Below, piece by piece: positions 46,733-58,166 of a DNA stretch of 64,000 nt (within the stretch, counting starts at the first letter, position 1; each line of letters starts with the position of its first letter). Location: NCBI GenBank assembly GCA_012656075.1, contig JAAKBF010000171.1, positions 744,001-808,000 of the forward strand, read 5' to 3'. The position numbers were made by a program, and so were the translations under genes. The DNA comes from Phytophthora hibernalis. Its lineage: Eukaryota; Oomycota; Peronosporomycetes; Peronosporales; Peronosporaceae. The notes below the pieces were generated by a model. It was not told where the DNA came from and made no database searches. It worked only from the letters and a program-made list of their open reading frames with translations.

Positions 46733-48424
46733 TCACTGCGGGTCTGACGATTGGGACGACGCCTTCGACGCGTCCTCGTGCCGCCTCAACGTGCCGTGGG
46801 AACGGCCGAGGTGGCCGTGTGCCCGCGCAAAATCACGAAGCTCCTGCATCTTCTGCGCAAAGAAGACCGTGTCGAAATAATACTGCTGCAGGGCCTTGTC
46901 GGCGCGCTCAGCGCGCTCTTTGGGCGTCGTGTTCTTCAGCATGTCCGTCACCGCGTCGCACACCGCCCGGCCGCTGAAGTCAGCAACAAAACCGGAGACA
47001 CCACGCAATGCATGGGTTTTCTTTGACTTGCCACCCAAGAACTGGCCGTCGTGAGCGATGCCTCTCGCGCGGATCAGTGCACCGGATGACGGAGTGATGA
47101 GTTCATTCATGGGGGCAATATCGGTAGTGAAGATCAGCGCTCGAGACGAGCGTGCCTGGTTGATGTAGTGGCCGTAGCCCTCCTGCAGACTCGGACACAT
47201 GAAGAACGCCGCGTCCGTGATAAGCCGACCAAAAGCTGCAGGATCCAGCCGGCCTGTATGGAGGAAGACGTTCTTGCTCTTTTCAATCCTCGCAGCATAT
47301 TTGGCTGAGAATGCTCCGTCGAATAAATCCTGGGCCATGTGCAGTTGCAGCGGCGGCAAGTCGGACATTGCCAGCCAGCAGTCCAGCACTTGGCGCGTCC
47401 CCTTCTGGATGCTCGTGCCTGCTGTGTGCAAGAACGACACGTCCGAGAAGTTCTTGTCAGGTCTCGCTTCTGCCTCGCTGGCCGTCAACTGACTCTTGAA
47501 CGTCAGCGCCAAATTCGACGTCGTGTGCCGCGTGTACAGCACCCTCGTCCCTTTCGGGTTGCCCTCCTGTTTGAACCACTTTCTCAGATAACTCGAACAC
47601 AGCGCTGTCTTGCACAGAATCACGTCCGCCCGCCAGAAGTGCTCGCTCTCGAGCTCGTACATCTCCATGTTGGGCATCAAGTACAGCGGCTTGGCTGCTG
47701 GCCAGTCAGGCGCATCGGGCAGTCCCTCCCAGTAGTGATTAAAGAAGATCATGGGCGTGTTCGGACACAAATCGTGGTATGTGACCGTGCGGTTCCTCGT
47801 CTCGTCCGTAAACTTGTGCTCCAGGACCCACCGCGGGAGCATCCTCGACTGCAAAACTAAAAATACAACCGTCACCATCAACAAGGGTAATCACCAAACT
47901 ACGATCACGTCATCGCAACCTCCAGAACGTACACTTGGTGTACGCTGCAGCGTCTTCGCAGTATCCAAAGGACCGCAAGCCTTCGGGCAGGAACACGTCC
48001 ACATCGGGACATTGTCTCAGTTTCTGCAACAGCTGCGGGTCGCTCTCGTTCACCAATTGGCTGAGATCTGTGGCCTCGTCCTGGCCGAACGTCCACTGGA
48101 CGACGCTGTTCTTGTGCGCGACGCAGCCGCGATGCAGCGCCGCCTCGTGCAGGATATCCCGCTCCCGGATCTCCCGACTCCAGTCGCTCTGGAACACTGC
48201 GTCAGGGTAGAATGCGTCGCTCGGCGTCTGGTCGGCGTCTTCAGCGGCGGCGGCAGTGTCCAGCACGTGCTGCAGGTCAGTGTGCTCCTCCAGGACGGCA
48301 TCTGGAGTCACGACCGACAGCTCAAGGCCAGCGCACCCAGCACCAGCGCCACCAGCAGCCCCAGAAGCAGCAGCAGCGAGCGGTGGCGCGTGGAACTCAC
48401 GCTGTTGGGCGGTGCGTCGCCCAT
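46733..48424 (-). CDS. Type II membrane GT4-like glycosyltransferase, copy C (subfamily I)
   Basis: Exon 1 starts at 48424 (MGDAPPNSVSSTRHRSLLLL) with the anchor LLLLLGLLVALVLGALAL, then breaks by one base at the CC before LELSVVTPDAVLEEHTDLQ. It reaches LRQCPDVDVFLPEGLRSFGY. A phase-1 intron (47857-47932) leads to an unbroken exon 2 (46733-47856): QSRMLPRWVLEHKFTDE, YHDLCPNTPMIFFNHYWEG, YLMPNMEMYELESEHFWRAD, KNFSDVSFLHTAGTSIQKG, SLQEGYGHYINQARSSRALI and DIAPMNELITPSSGALIRAR. It reads as GT-B fold, two Rossmann halves, with the C-terminal half carrying the nucleotide-sugar site. The activity is unproven. It faces copy D head to head across 428 bp. Confidence 0.75.
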
Positions 48425-48852
48425 GGCAGTTGAGCTTGTGGAATCAGGGAGAGAGCGCAGTTTGCACCAATGGGAGGCGGAATCAGGTGGTTGGTGACAT
48501 GGGTACACTGGCACACTGGAGACTTTACGGTACTACCGGTAACACTGTAACCGGTAATACCTAACAGCACGTCTCCACTGTCGTGTGCGACATATGCACT
48601 GAAAATATCCCGTGTTTCAAAAGTCATTCGATGGCTCTGAAGCCACCTATTAGCTGCCACTTACGGGTGCCCGTTTTACCAACTCTACGTCAACTTGTTG
48701 GTCATTTCCTATCGCTGCAACTTCCGTCAAACTGCGCATCATTCCTATCACCGGATACCGTGCAGCGAGACCAAAAATACGATAGTCTCGGAGCCATAAT
48801 CGACTATCCCAGGCCGGGCGGGCACTTGGTCTACTACGTGGCAGCATCAAGC
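48425..48852. promoter_or_regulatory. Divergent promoter between copies C and D
   Basis: 428 bp separate the starts of the two opposing genes, which belong to the two subfamilies. The + strand frame stays open upstream of the copy D start at 48853, but homology and the membrane anchor begin only there. I recognise no specific operator. Confidence 0.45.
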
Positions 48853-50566
48853 ATGAGCTCCAGAAGCAGCAGCCCCAGCCCCGCCGCCTCCACAAACCTC
48901 TGGATCCGCGGCATCCTGGCGCTGCTGCTGGCCACGGGCCTCATGGCGCTGACGCTCGAGGCCTCGACGCTCGATTTCCACCCGAAACTGCGACGAGCAG
49001 CGCCCACCACCGCGCCCAACGAGTCCGAGTACACGCAGCAATTGCTGCAGCATCGGACGCTGCCCACAGGCTCTTCTAGCGGCCACCAGGAGCAACAGAC
49101 GGCGACTGTCACGCTGGACGAGTTACTGCAGCGTCGGAACTCCTCGAACGCCAATGCCAGTGAACAGGTGACGCCCGATGACCTGTTCCACTTGAGTCTA
49201 CTGCACGGTGCGTGTATTGCGCACAAGGACGCGATCGTCTCGTGGCAGCTCGGAGCCCCAGGAACCAATCAGGACGACGAGGAGCTCAACCTGGCCACGT
49301 TGATCCACGAGGACGACCCGGACCTGCTGCAGAAGCTGCGCCAGTGTCCCGATGTGGACTTGTTCCTGCCCTCGGGTGTGCGGAACAACGGCTACTGCGA
49401 GGACACGATGGCGTACACAAAGTACCTAAACTCGAGACTGCTGCCGCTGTGGGCGCTCACCAAAGAGATGTACGACCCGGAGCTCGGACGCAAGGTGGAC
49501 TACTTTGACCTGTGCCCCAAGACGCCGATGCTCTTCTTCCAGCACTACTGGGAGGACATTCCGTCCTCGCCGCGGTGGCCGGAGGACAAGAAGATGTACC
49601 TCATGCCCAACGTTGAGATGTGGGAGCTGGACGAGAACCACTTCTGGCGCGTGGACGCCGTGCTCTGCAAGACGCGTATCTGCGAGGACCGCGTGAACAA
49701 ATGGTACGAGCAGGAGGGCAACAAGCGCAACACGCAGGTGATCTACACCAAACACACATCGTCAGACCAAGCGAGCTATGCGCGTCGCATTCTGGGAGAC
49801 AAAGTCAAGCCCAAGGACTTTAACGACGTGCGGTTCATTCACACGGTGGGTGGCAGCTACTGGAAAGGTACGCGCCAGGTGATTGAGTGCTGGTTGTCTC
49901 GGCCCAACTTCCCCGTTGGATCTGTACATACACAAGTGGGCCTACGACGGCATGTTCAAGGGATCGTACGAAAAGCGCATTCCTAAAAGTCAGATTAGGC
50001 TCACAACCGATGAGGTGGACGCAAACGCATTCACTACGGCGGTGGCTGAAAACGCCTACTTCCTGTGTCCCAGTCAGATGGAGGGCTACGGCCATTACAT
50101 GAACCAGGCGCGTGCATCAGGTGGCGTCATTATCACGACGGACATGGATCCGATGAAGGAGCTGATTGAGAACGACGACATGGGACTGAAAGTGCGAACC
50201 AGAGTAGGCCATGACCGTAACATCTTCTTGGGTGGAAAGTCAAAGAAGCGCCACGGACTCAAGAATGTGCCTGGTATGGTGGCCTACTTCAGCTCTAAAG
50301 ACTTGTGTAACACGGTGGAGCACCTACTCAACGACATTGACATTGATCAGCGAAAAGCCATGGGCGAAAGCGCTCGGCGGCAGTACCACAAGGACACCAA
50401 GTATTTTGAGAACGCGATGCTGGACTTGCGTGTCCTCGCACGTCGACAGGCCGGTACATTAAGTTCAAGCGACGATGTCGAGTTCATTACCGAAAATGCA
50501 AGTGACGACGTTGAAGTCATTACCAGCGAACACAAGTACGTTCGAGAGGAGCCTACCACGGGGTAA
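48853..50566 (+). CDS. Type II membrane GT4-like glycosyltransferase, copy D, intronless (subfamily II)
   Basis: The start MSSRSSSPSPAASTNLWIRG is followed by the anchor GILALLLATGLMALTLEAS and a longer lumenal stem than in the other copies. LRQCPDVDLFLPSGVRNNGY runs straight into AYTKYLNSRLLPLW, so the intron that every other copy has at this codon (insertion point 49423/49424) is cleanly absent. Then come YFDLCPKTPMLFFQHYWED, IYTKHTSSDQASYARRIL, FIHTVGGSYWKGTRQVIECW, QMEGYGHYMNQARASGGVII and DMDPMKELIENDDM. A C is missing at the CCCC near 49912-49915 (expected FPPLDLYIHKWAYDGMF). The tail (VEFITENASDDVEVITSE) is an acidic extension with a partial internal repeat, unique in the cluster. Confidence 0.75.
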
Positions 50567-50786
50567 TCAGGACGAAGAATAGAGATAGTTAAGTAATAGG
50601 CTCAGCCCAGCTCTGAGGTAGGCCATCGATCCATTGTCGACAGTAATCGGCCAAAGTATATGTTCATGTCGAGCGTATCACTATTTTCAAGAATGCACAA
50701 TTGGTGTTGCTGTGCCAATTGTTGCGTAACTGTGTTATATCCCACAGGAGAAATTGTAAAGTGAGCTTCCTCTCACTGTCAGTGAC

Positions 50787-52396
50787 TCACCGAGAAAGAA
50801 GGTCTTTCTCGGAGAGCTCATTCCTCGCAAACCTCCGCAATTTCTGCATGACACGGGCAAAATACTTGGTGTCTTCGTGATACTGCTGACGTGCTCGGTC
50901 GCCCATGGCTGCTCGTTGCTCGGTGGTCGAGGACTTGACGAACGCTTCGATAGCATTACACAGTCCATGGGAATTGTACCTGGCCAGAAGTCCGTTTGGG
51001 TCCTTCAGTCCATGCTCGCCAGGGTACTTGCCACCGAGGAGCATCTTCGGGTCGTGCTGGTATTGAGCTGGAACAAGAACACCCATTTCGTTCGAGAGTA
51101 TCAGCTCGTTCATCGGGTGGGCATCGGTGGTGATCACAACTCCTCCGGACGCACGCGCCTGGTTAATGTAGTGGCCGTAGCCTTCGCTCCGACTCGGACA
51201 CATGAAAAACGCCGATTCTGCTGTCAACTTGCTGAAATCTTGCGGCTTCAACATCCCATGCTCGATGTGAACAGGGCTACGACTGCGATCGAGTCTACGC
51301 TTGTAGGACGGCGGGAAGAAGTAGTTAAACGAGCTGTCGTCGATGTAAACGTCCAATTGAGGCAACCCCGCCGCCATGACCCAGCAATCCACCAGCTCTC
51401 TCGTGCCTTTCCAAACGCTGGTTCCTGCCGTGTGGAGAAATTTGATGGTGGAGAAATCTTTCGGAGCGACAGATTCGTTGCCCAGTCGATGTCGTGCGAA
51501 CTCGGCTTGGTCCGAAGACGTGTGCTTGGTGTAGAACACCTTGGCGTTGCGCGGGTTGCTATTCTCCGCGTACCAGCGCGTGACTCGGTCGAAGCACACT
51601 TGCGTCTTGCACAGCACCGCGTCGACGCCCCAGTAGTGTTCGGGGGCGAGCTCAATCATCTCAATGTTGGGCATCAAGTACAGCGGCTTGTCCTTGGACC
51701 AGCGTGGCGACTCCGGCACGCCGTCCCAGTAGTGATTGAAGAAAATGACGGGAGTCTCGGGACACAAGTCGAAGTAGTCCACTTGTCGTCCGAGTTCCGA
51801 GTCGAACAACTTGGTCTCCAGCACCCACATTGGCAGCAGTCTCGAGTCGAGATCTAAGGTCACAACCACAAGGTCAAAATGCACTCACCACCCTTGCAAC
51901 AGCATCAAAACAACTCACACTTGGCGTACGCAACTGCGTCTTCACAGTATCCATTGCCTCGAAGTCCCAAAGGCAGGAAAATGTCCACGTCCGGACACCG
52001 TCGCAGCTTGTCCAGCAAGTTGGTGTCGTTCCGGTTCAGTAGTTCGTAGTCGTTGTCGGCCGTCGCGTTCTGCAGTTGGTGATCTCCTACCGGTGAGCCG
52101 AACTGCCAGGACACGACGGCGTCGACGTTGGTCACGCATGCTTCGTGTAGTAGACTCAGGTGCAGTCGGTCGGCCACTGGCACCTCCGCATTGTCCGACT
52201 CCGTCCACCATCGCGCTGCATCGTCGTCGCTCTGCTGCCACGAGACTCCGAGGTTCACTGCACTGCGCAGTCGCGAGTCTCCGACGTCACTGAGTCCAAG
52301 TAGTGACAAGGTCTCCAATACCAACGTCAATGTGCATAACGCCACAAGCGCCACGAGGAACCCTCGCAGCCAGAATGGACTGTGCGCGTCCTTCAT
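50787..52396 (-). CDS. Type II membrane GT4-like glycosyltransferase, copy E, intact (subfamily II)
   Basis: Exon 1 (51919-52396) and exon 2 (50787-51853) are both unbroken, joined by a 65-nt phase-1 intron (51854-51918; AAG T|AT CTC). The protein starts MKDAHSPFWLRGFLVALVAL, with the anchor FLVALVALCTLTLVLETLSL and a short stem. The lumenal domain has LLHEACVTNVDAVVSWQFG, LRRCPDVDIFLPLGLRGNGY, YFDLCPETPVIFFNHYWDG, KFLHTAGTSVWKGTRELVDC, SRSEGYGHYINQARASGGVV and DAHPMNELILSNEMGVLVPA. Length is about 514 residues. It is the best reference model for the family here. It diverges from copy F with 152 bp between start codons. Confidence 0.82.
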
Positions 52397-52548
52397 TGCA
52401 GATCGGAGACTGAACCTCCGTGCATGAAAATCCGTTGCGTGTGACTTGTGACGGGCGTGCCGATCTCCTGTCCGCGGGAGCTGCCCCACCCCTGCTCTCG
52501 AAGGAGTTGGTATCGTGCACGTACGTCACTTTGCACTCCTCGTCCAGC
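52397..52548. promoter_or_regulatory. 152-bp bidirectional promoter of copies E and F
   Basis: The start codons of copy E (-) at 52396 and copy F (+) at 52549 leave only 152 bp, so both transcripts must initiate in this stretch or overlap. It is GC-moderate and has CACGTACGTCAC near 52519-52530. I see no clear TATA box. Confidence 0.6.
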
Positions 52549-54147
52549 ATGAACAGGACCAAGTCTCCGTCGGTCAATTGGCTGCACCGCCTGCTCGTGG
52601 CGCTGCTGGCGCTGGGTTTGCTCACACTCGCGGTGCAGATTTCGTCGCTGTTCGGGCGCTCGGGCGACGAGTTGATCGGCAGCTCGCGGCTGCGACGTGC
52701 CATCAAGAACATGGCGATTCCGTGGCGACACCGCAGCAGCAACCACAGCCAGCAATTGGAGACGGTTGCAGAGGATGTTGCAGAGGTGTCGGACGACGAC
52801 CTGCTGCATCTGAGTCTGCTGCACGAACGCTGCGTGGCGGACACGGACGTGGTGCTGTCGTGGCACTTCGGCAGCCCCGGGCACCAATCGCCCAATGCAA
52901 CGGCGAGCAACCCGGAGGTTGTCATGCACCGGAACGACTCGGACTTGCTGCAGAAGCTCCGCCAGTGTCCGGACGTGGACGTTTTCCTGCCCCACCATTT
53001 GCACGGCAACGGGTACTGTGAAGACGCAGTCGCCTATGCCAAGTGTAAGTCTTGTTGTTGCTGTGGACGTGGTGCTGTGAGACTAACGGTGACCTGGTTG
53101 TGTTAGATCTGAACTCGAGGCTGCTGCCGCTTTGGGCGCTGCAGATCAAGATGTTCGACTCGGAACTCGGACGAGAAGTGGACTACTTCGACTTGTGCCC
53201 CAAGACGCCTATGATCTTCTTCAATCACTACTGGGACGACGTGCCGTCGATGCCGCGCTGGCCGGAGGACAAACCGATCTACCTGATGCCCAACATCGAG
53301 ATGATTGAACTCACCCCGAGTTCTACTGGAAAGTGGATGCGGTGCTGTGCAAGACCCAAGTGTGTTACGACCGAGTGACGCGCTGGTACGACCAAGAAGG
53401 CAACCCTCGCAACGCAGAGGTGTTTTACACAAAGCACACGTCTTCGGACCAGGCGCAGTTTGCGCGCAAGCGTCTGGGTGAAGGTGCTGTCGCCGCCAAG
53501 GATTTTTCCGACGTGAAGTTCCTACACACCCCTGGAACGAGCATTTGGAAGGGCACGAGAGCAGTGCTGGAGTGCTGGACCTCGACGTCGGGCCTGCCTC
53601 CGCTGGACGTGCACATTGACGAGAGTGCGTACGCCTACATGATGCCAACCCAGTTCCAGGTCAAGTTGAAATTCACCCGCAGTCCTGTGAACGTCCATTT
53701 GGGATGATCGAGCGCTCGGAGTTCACCAAACTGACAGCAGAGGCTGCATTTTTCATGTGTCCAAGCAGGAGTGAGGGCTACGGCCACTACATCAACCAGG
53801 CGCGAGCCTCTGGAGCCGTCATCGTCACAACGGATGCAGCCCCGATGAACGAGCTGATCCCTTCGAGGGATATGGGTGTGCTGGTTCCAGCAAGACTTCA
53901 GAAGGACGATAGGATGTTGCTCGGCGGCAAGTATAATGGAGAGCATGGATTGCGGGGCGTCAGCGGTCTAGTAGCTGCGTTTTCCTCCTACCACCTCTGC
54001 AAGTCTGTCCAAGAGCTGGTAAGACTGACAACCACCGAGCAACGTGCAGCTATGGGCGCTAAAGCACGCATGCAGTATCATGAGGACACCAAGTACTTTG
54101 CCAACGAAATGCAGGAGCTGCGGAAGTTTGCCAGGGGAGAAATATGA
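52549..54147 (+). CDS. Type II membrane GT4-like glycosyltransferase, copy F (subfamily II)
   Basis: Exon 1 (52549-53044) starts MNRTKSPSVNWLHRLLVALL with the anchor LLVALLALGLLTLAVQISSL. It then has SDDDLLHLSLLHERCVADTD and LRQCPDVDVFLPHHLHGNGY. The 62-nt phase-1 intron is 53045-53106. Exon 2 has YFDLCPKTPMIFFNHYWDD, YLMPNIEMIELTP, VFYTKHTSSDQAQFARKRLG, KFLHTPGTSIWKGTRAVLEC, SRSEGYGHYINQARASGAVI and DAAPMNELIPSRDMGVLVPA, ending QELRKFARGEI. One base is missing at the CCCC near 53314-53317 and another at the GGG at 53702-53704. Adding them would give about 512 residues. It is closest to copies E and G. Confidence 0.75.
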
Positions 54148-54561
54148 GCACACTGCAAAGTTCTCTCGGCATGGAAAGAGATAAGTGGTGACGCGTAAAT
54201 TTTGTGAACAAGCATATTGATTCACATGTCAACCGCACAGTGGCCGCTGTAAGTAAGGTGGTGGTGAAGTGGCGAGGTACCATGACTTGGTGATTCGGCC
54301 CTGCACTAGAAAGTGAACCATGAGGGTCCTTACTCTTATCGACACTCAAAAGAAACTGCTTACTGCAGCTTGACCCATTTCACGGGTGTTCGGGGTGAAC
54401 AGCACATGGTCAAAGGTTACCAGACGCTGCTTGGGCTCTCCCAAAAGCCAGTGACGCAGTTCGCGGAGCCATGAAGGCAAAGACGATTTGCGGGGATTTG
54501 ACGCCACGAATCGAGCTCTGCGTCGTGTGACTTCACTTATCCTGCCGTCGAGTTGGTCGTC
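54148..54561. other. Intergenic between copies F and G
   Basis: 414 bp holding the 3' end of F and the promoter of G. No ORF or motif stands out. Confidence 0.35.
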
Positions 54562-56119
54562 ATGAGCAAGTCGGTACCGGTAGCGCCTCAGACGTCAAGG
54601 ACCCGCCAAAGTTGGTTGTGCTTCCTGCTGGTTCCCCTCTTGTTGCTTGGTGTCGTCACGCTCTTTGTGGAGACGTCATCGCTGCTTGGGGCTGCGGGAG
54701 GGCGACTATCATGGCACTATCGTTTTTCTTATGTGTTGACTTCTGCTGAGGCTGTTCCGGACGAAGACCTGTTGCACCTGAGTTTGCTGCATGAAGTCTG
54801 TATGGAAGACAAGAACGTATCGCTACCCTGGAAGTACGGTTCGCCCGGCCATCAGATGCCAGGCACGATGGCCAATAACTCGCACGTGCTAATGCACCCA
54901 AGTGACCCAGACCTGCTGCAGAAGCTTCGGCAATGCCCTGACATCGACGTCTTCTTGCCGGTTGAACAACATACCAATGCTTATTGTGAAGATGCTGCTG
55001 CATATGTAAAGTGTACGTGCGTATCCGTTCTTTATGTACTGGCAAAATATCTCTAACAACTCCTCCTGACAGTTCTCAATTCCCGTCTACTGCCCGTGTG
55101 GGCTCGACATGAAGTTCTTTGACCCCGATCTCGGACGCGAAGTCGACTACTTTGATTTGTGCCCAACGACACCCATGTTGTTCTTCGACCACCACTGGGG
55201 AGGCCTTCCGATATCGGAGAAGTGGCCCAAGAAAAAGCCTGTGTACATGATGCCCAACATCGAGATGATGGAGCTCACAGCAACCCATTTTTGGGGTGTC
55301 GATGCTGTACTCTGCAAGACAAACGAATGCTATGACCGAGTGACGCAGTGGTACAAACAAGAAGGCAATGCGCGCAACGCAAAAGTATTTTACACGAAGC
55401 ACACGTCTTCGGACCAAGCGCTGTTCGCTCGCAAACGTCTAGGTGAATATGCTGTCGCATCCAAGGATTTCTCGGACGTCAGGTTTCTTCACACTGCTGG
55501 AACGAGTGCTGCGAAAGGCACGAGAGAGGTTTTGGAATGCTGGACGTACACTTTAGGGCTGCCACCGATTGACGTATACATCGATCGCAAGCCATTCTAT
55601 CGCTTGTTCCCGGCTTCGTACAAAATGAAGATCAAGCGCAGCCTCAGCCCTGTCAGGCTCCATTTGGGCATGGTTGACGGCATGGATATCAGCAAGTTGA
55701 CTGCGGAGGCTGCGTTTTTGTGAACCCAAGCTACAGTGAAGGCTACGGCCACTATATCAATCAGGCGCGCGCTTCCGGGGTGTCATTGTCACAACCGATT
55801 TGCCTCCGATGAACGAGTTGATCACTGCAAATGAGACGGGTCTGCTGGTTCCGGTGAAACCCCAAAAGCACCCGATGGTGATGTTGGGTGGCAAGTACAA
55901 GGAAGTTATGGTTTGGAGGGCGTTGGTGGTCTTGTCGCCTCGTTCGAAAGCTCCGATGTCTGCCACGTGATCAAAACTATGCTACAGGTGACCACGCCCA
56001 ATGACCGAGCGGCAATGGGGTTCAACGCTAAACGACAGTACCATGCAGACACAAAATACTTTGCTAGTGCAATGCAAGACGTGGTAAATTTTGCCAAGGG
56101 GGCGAGTCCCAGTGGATAA
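54562..56119 (+). CDS. Type II membrane GT4-like glycosyltransferase, copy G, multiply frame-broken
   Basis: Exon 1 (54562-55012) starts MSKSVPVAPQTSRTRQSWLC with the anchor FLLVPLLLLGVVTLFVETSS. The intron is 55013-55072 (60 nt, phase 1). Exon 2 has LNSRLLPVWA, YFDLCPTTPMLFFDHHWGG, RFLHTAGTSAAKGTREVLEC, YSEGYGHYINQARAS and LPPMNELITANETGLLVPV. Frame breaks fall near 55106, at the T-run at 55715-55719, at the GGGG near 55778-55781 and near 55905. Four one-base defects in one exon are more than in its neighbours, so this may be a recent pseudogene, or simply poorly assembled. No substitution-type stop was seen. The N-terminal stem is shorter than in copies E and F. Confidence 0.6.
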
Positions 56120-56450
56120 ACGCGAAATACTGACGATAGATAGAAGATTGACTCGAGAAGTGTTGTTGATGGAAAAGGATAAGTCTAACAGCACTTCGAG
56201 CAAAGTGAATTGTTGCGCCTGCAATAATGGCGGACAACTTCAACCCTTGTGGCTACCAGTACCAGTACCGGTACATGTATTAGCAATGATCGAGAAGAGA
56301 AGGAAGGGATTGTGATGTCCAAGCACGTTCTACATCACCATCCCGATCGACTCGCACGAAAATACTCGACGCGTCGAGTACCGTATTACAATCGATTGTC
56401 ACTTCCCATTGAGCTCTTTTAGGACGTCATTCTGCTGGAAGTCCTCCACC
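56120..56450. other. Intergenic between copies G and H
   Basis: 331 bp with CCAGTACCAGTACCGGTAC near 56257-56275, a short CCRGTA repeat, and TTGTCACTTCCCATTGAGC about 50 bp before the copy H start. Confidence 0.35.
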
Positions 56451-58094
56451 ATGGATAAATCACAGTATCCACAAGCCCAACGCCTCAAGTTGCATCGCGT
56501 TTTTGTCCTTCTCCTGGTCGTGTGGGGTTTCGTTCTCGTCCTGGAGACGTCGTCCCTACTCGAAGGATCGAAGGATCGACTCGGCAACAACTCACGATTT
56601 CAGCGAGCTGTCAGTATTGGAGTTTCGTGGCTCCAGCGCAATGAAAGTCAAAGCCCTGACAAAGTGAAGGGGTCCCTGAGTCTGCGGTTGATGCTGGTAA
56701 ATCGAATGAGGTGTCAGATGAAGACCTGCTGCACTTAAGCTTACTGCATGAACGCTGCGTGATGGACACCAACTCGACGTTGCCATGGGAATTCGGCTCG
56801 CCAGGTCAGCAACTGGCCAACGGATCAGCAAGCAACCCTCAAGTTGTAATGCACCCGAGCGATACAGATCTACTCCAGAAATTGCGACAGTGTCCCGACG
56901 TGGATATTTTTCTACCAGAGAGTCTGCATGGCAATGGGTATTGTGAGGACGCAGTGGCCTACGCGAAGTGTGAGTTTGTCCTACAAGGGGTTACTATTGA
57001 TGTTTCGCTCGATGAAGTTGACGCTGTTGTACTGAATTCTGCTAGACTTAAATTCTCGGTTGCTGCCAGAATGGGCTCTCGAAATCAAACTTTTCGATCC
57101 TGATCACCGACGCGAGGTTGACTACTTCGACCTGTGCCCCAGGACACCCATGTTATTCTTTAATCATTATTGGGAGGGCGTGCCGTCGTCGCCGCGCTGG
57201 CCGAAGGACAAACCGGTCTACCTGATGCCCAACATTGAGATGTTTGAGCTTACAGCGGTTCACTATTGGATGGTTGACGCCATATTGTGCAAGACAAAGG
57301 ATTGCTACGATCGAGTGACGCGTTGGTATGCACAAGAAGGCAATCGACGTAACACCACCGTCTTCTACACGAAGCACACGTCTTCCGACCAGGCTCAATT
57401 CGCTCGCAAACGTTTGGGTGCAGATGCCATTAAACCTAAGGACTTTTCCACCATCAAGTTCATTCACACGGCTGGCACCAGCACTGGAAAAGGCACACGA
57501 GAGCTCTTGCACTGCTGGGTACTTGTTCCGGATCTGCCACCGCTCGACGTGTACATCGCCCGCGAGCCGTTTGACCGCTTGTTCAAGCCTAATTTCAAAA
57601 GATTCCTGAAATTCAGTCGCAGTCCTCTCAACATCCACGTGAGGCTGGTAGACCGCTCAGAGTTCACAAAGATGACTGCGGAAGCAGCATTCTTCATGTG
57701 CCCGAGCGTAAGTGAAGGCTACGGTCACTATATCAACCAGGCCCGCGCTGCGGGGGCTGTCGTTGTCACCACCGACTTGTCCCCGATGAACGAGCTCATT
57801 ACATCGAACGATACTGGTTTTCTAATCCCTGTCGAGCGTGTAAAGCACCCGAGGGTGTTGCTGGGAGGAGGCTACATGGGCAAACATGGCTTGATGGACG
57901 TCGATGGGCTTGTGGCGTCATTTAAAGGCCCCGACATTTGTGAAGTGGTTCGAGAAATGGTCAAGTCTACTACGACTGAGCAGCGAGCTGCCATGGGAGC
58001 CAACGCCCGCCAACAGTATCATGCAGACACCAAGTACTTCGCCAATTCCATGCAAGAGCTGCGAGAATTTGCACGACGCAGTACTACTAATTGA
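56451..58094 (+). CDS. Type II membrane GT4-like glycosyltransferase, copy H (subfamily II)
   Basis: Exon 1 (56451-56969) starts MDKSQYPQAQRLKLHRVFVL with the anchor FVLLLVVWGFVLVLETSSLL. There is one base break near 56685, before SDEDLLHLSLLHERCVMDTN. The phase-1 intron is 56970-57045 (76 nt). Exon 2 is unbroken to the stop: LNSRLLPEWALEIKLFDPDH, YFDLCPRTPMLFFNHYWEG, YLMPNIEMFELTAVHYWMVD, KFIHTAGTSTGKGTRELLHC, VSEGYGHYINQARAAGAVVV and DLSPMNELITSNDTGFLIPV. The HTAGTS-GKGTREL and EGYGHYINQAR blocks correspond in position to the two phosphate- and nucleotide-binding segments of GT-B family 4 enzymes. It is the last gene before the transposon-rich end of the window. Confidence 0.78.
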
Positions 58095-58166
58095 TATCTA
58101 CAACTAAAACGAAAGGTCAAGCAATCCAAGTCACCTCAGTAATACGTGATATCTACTGAATACAGA

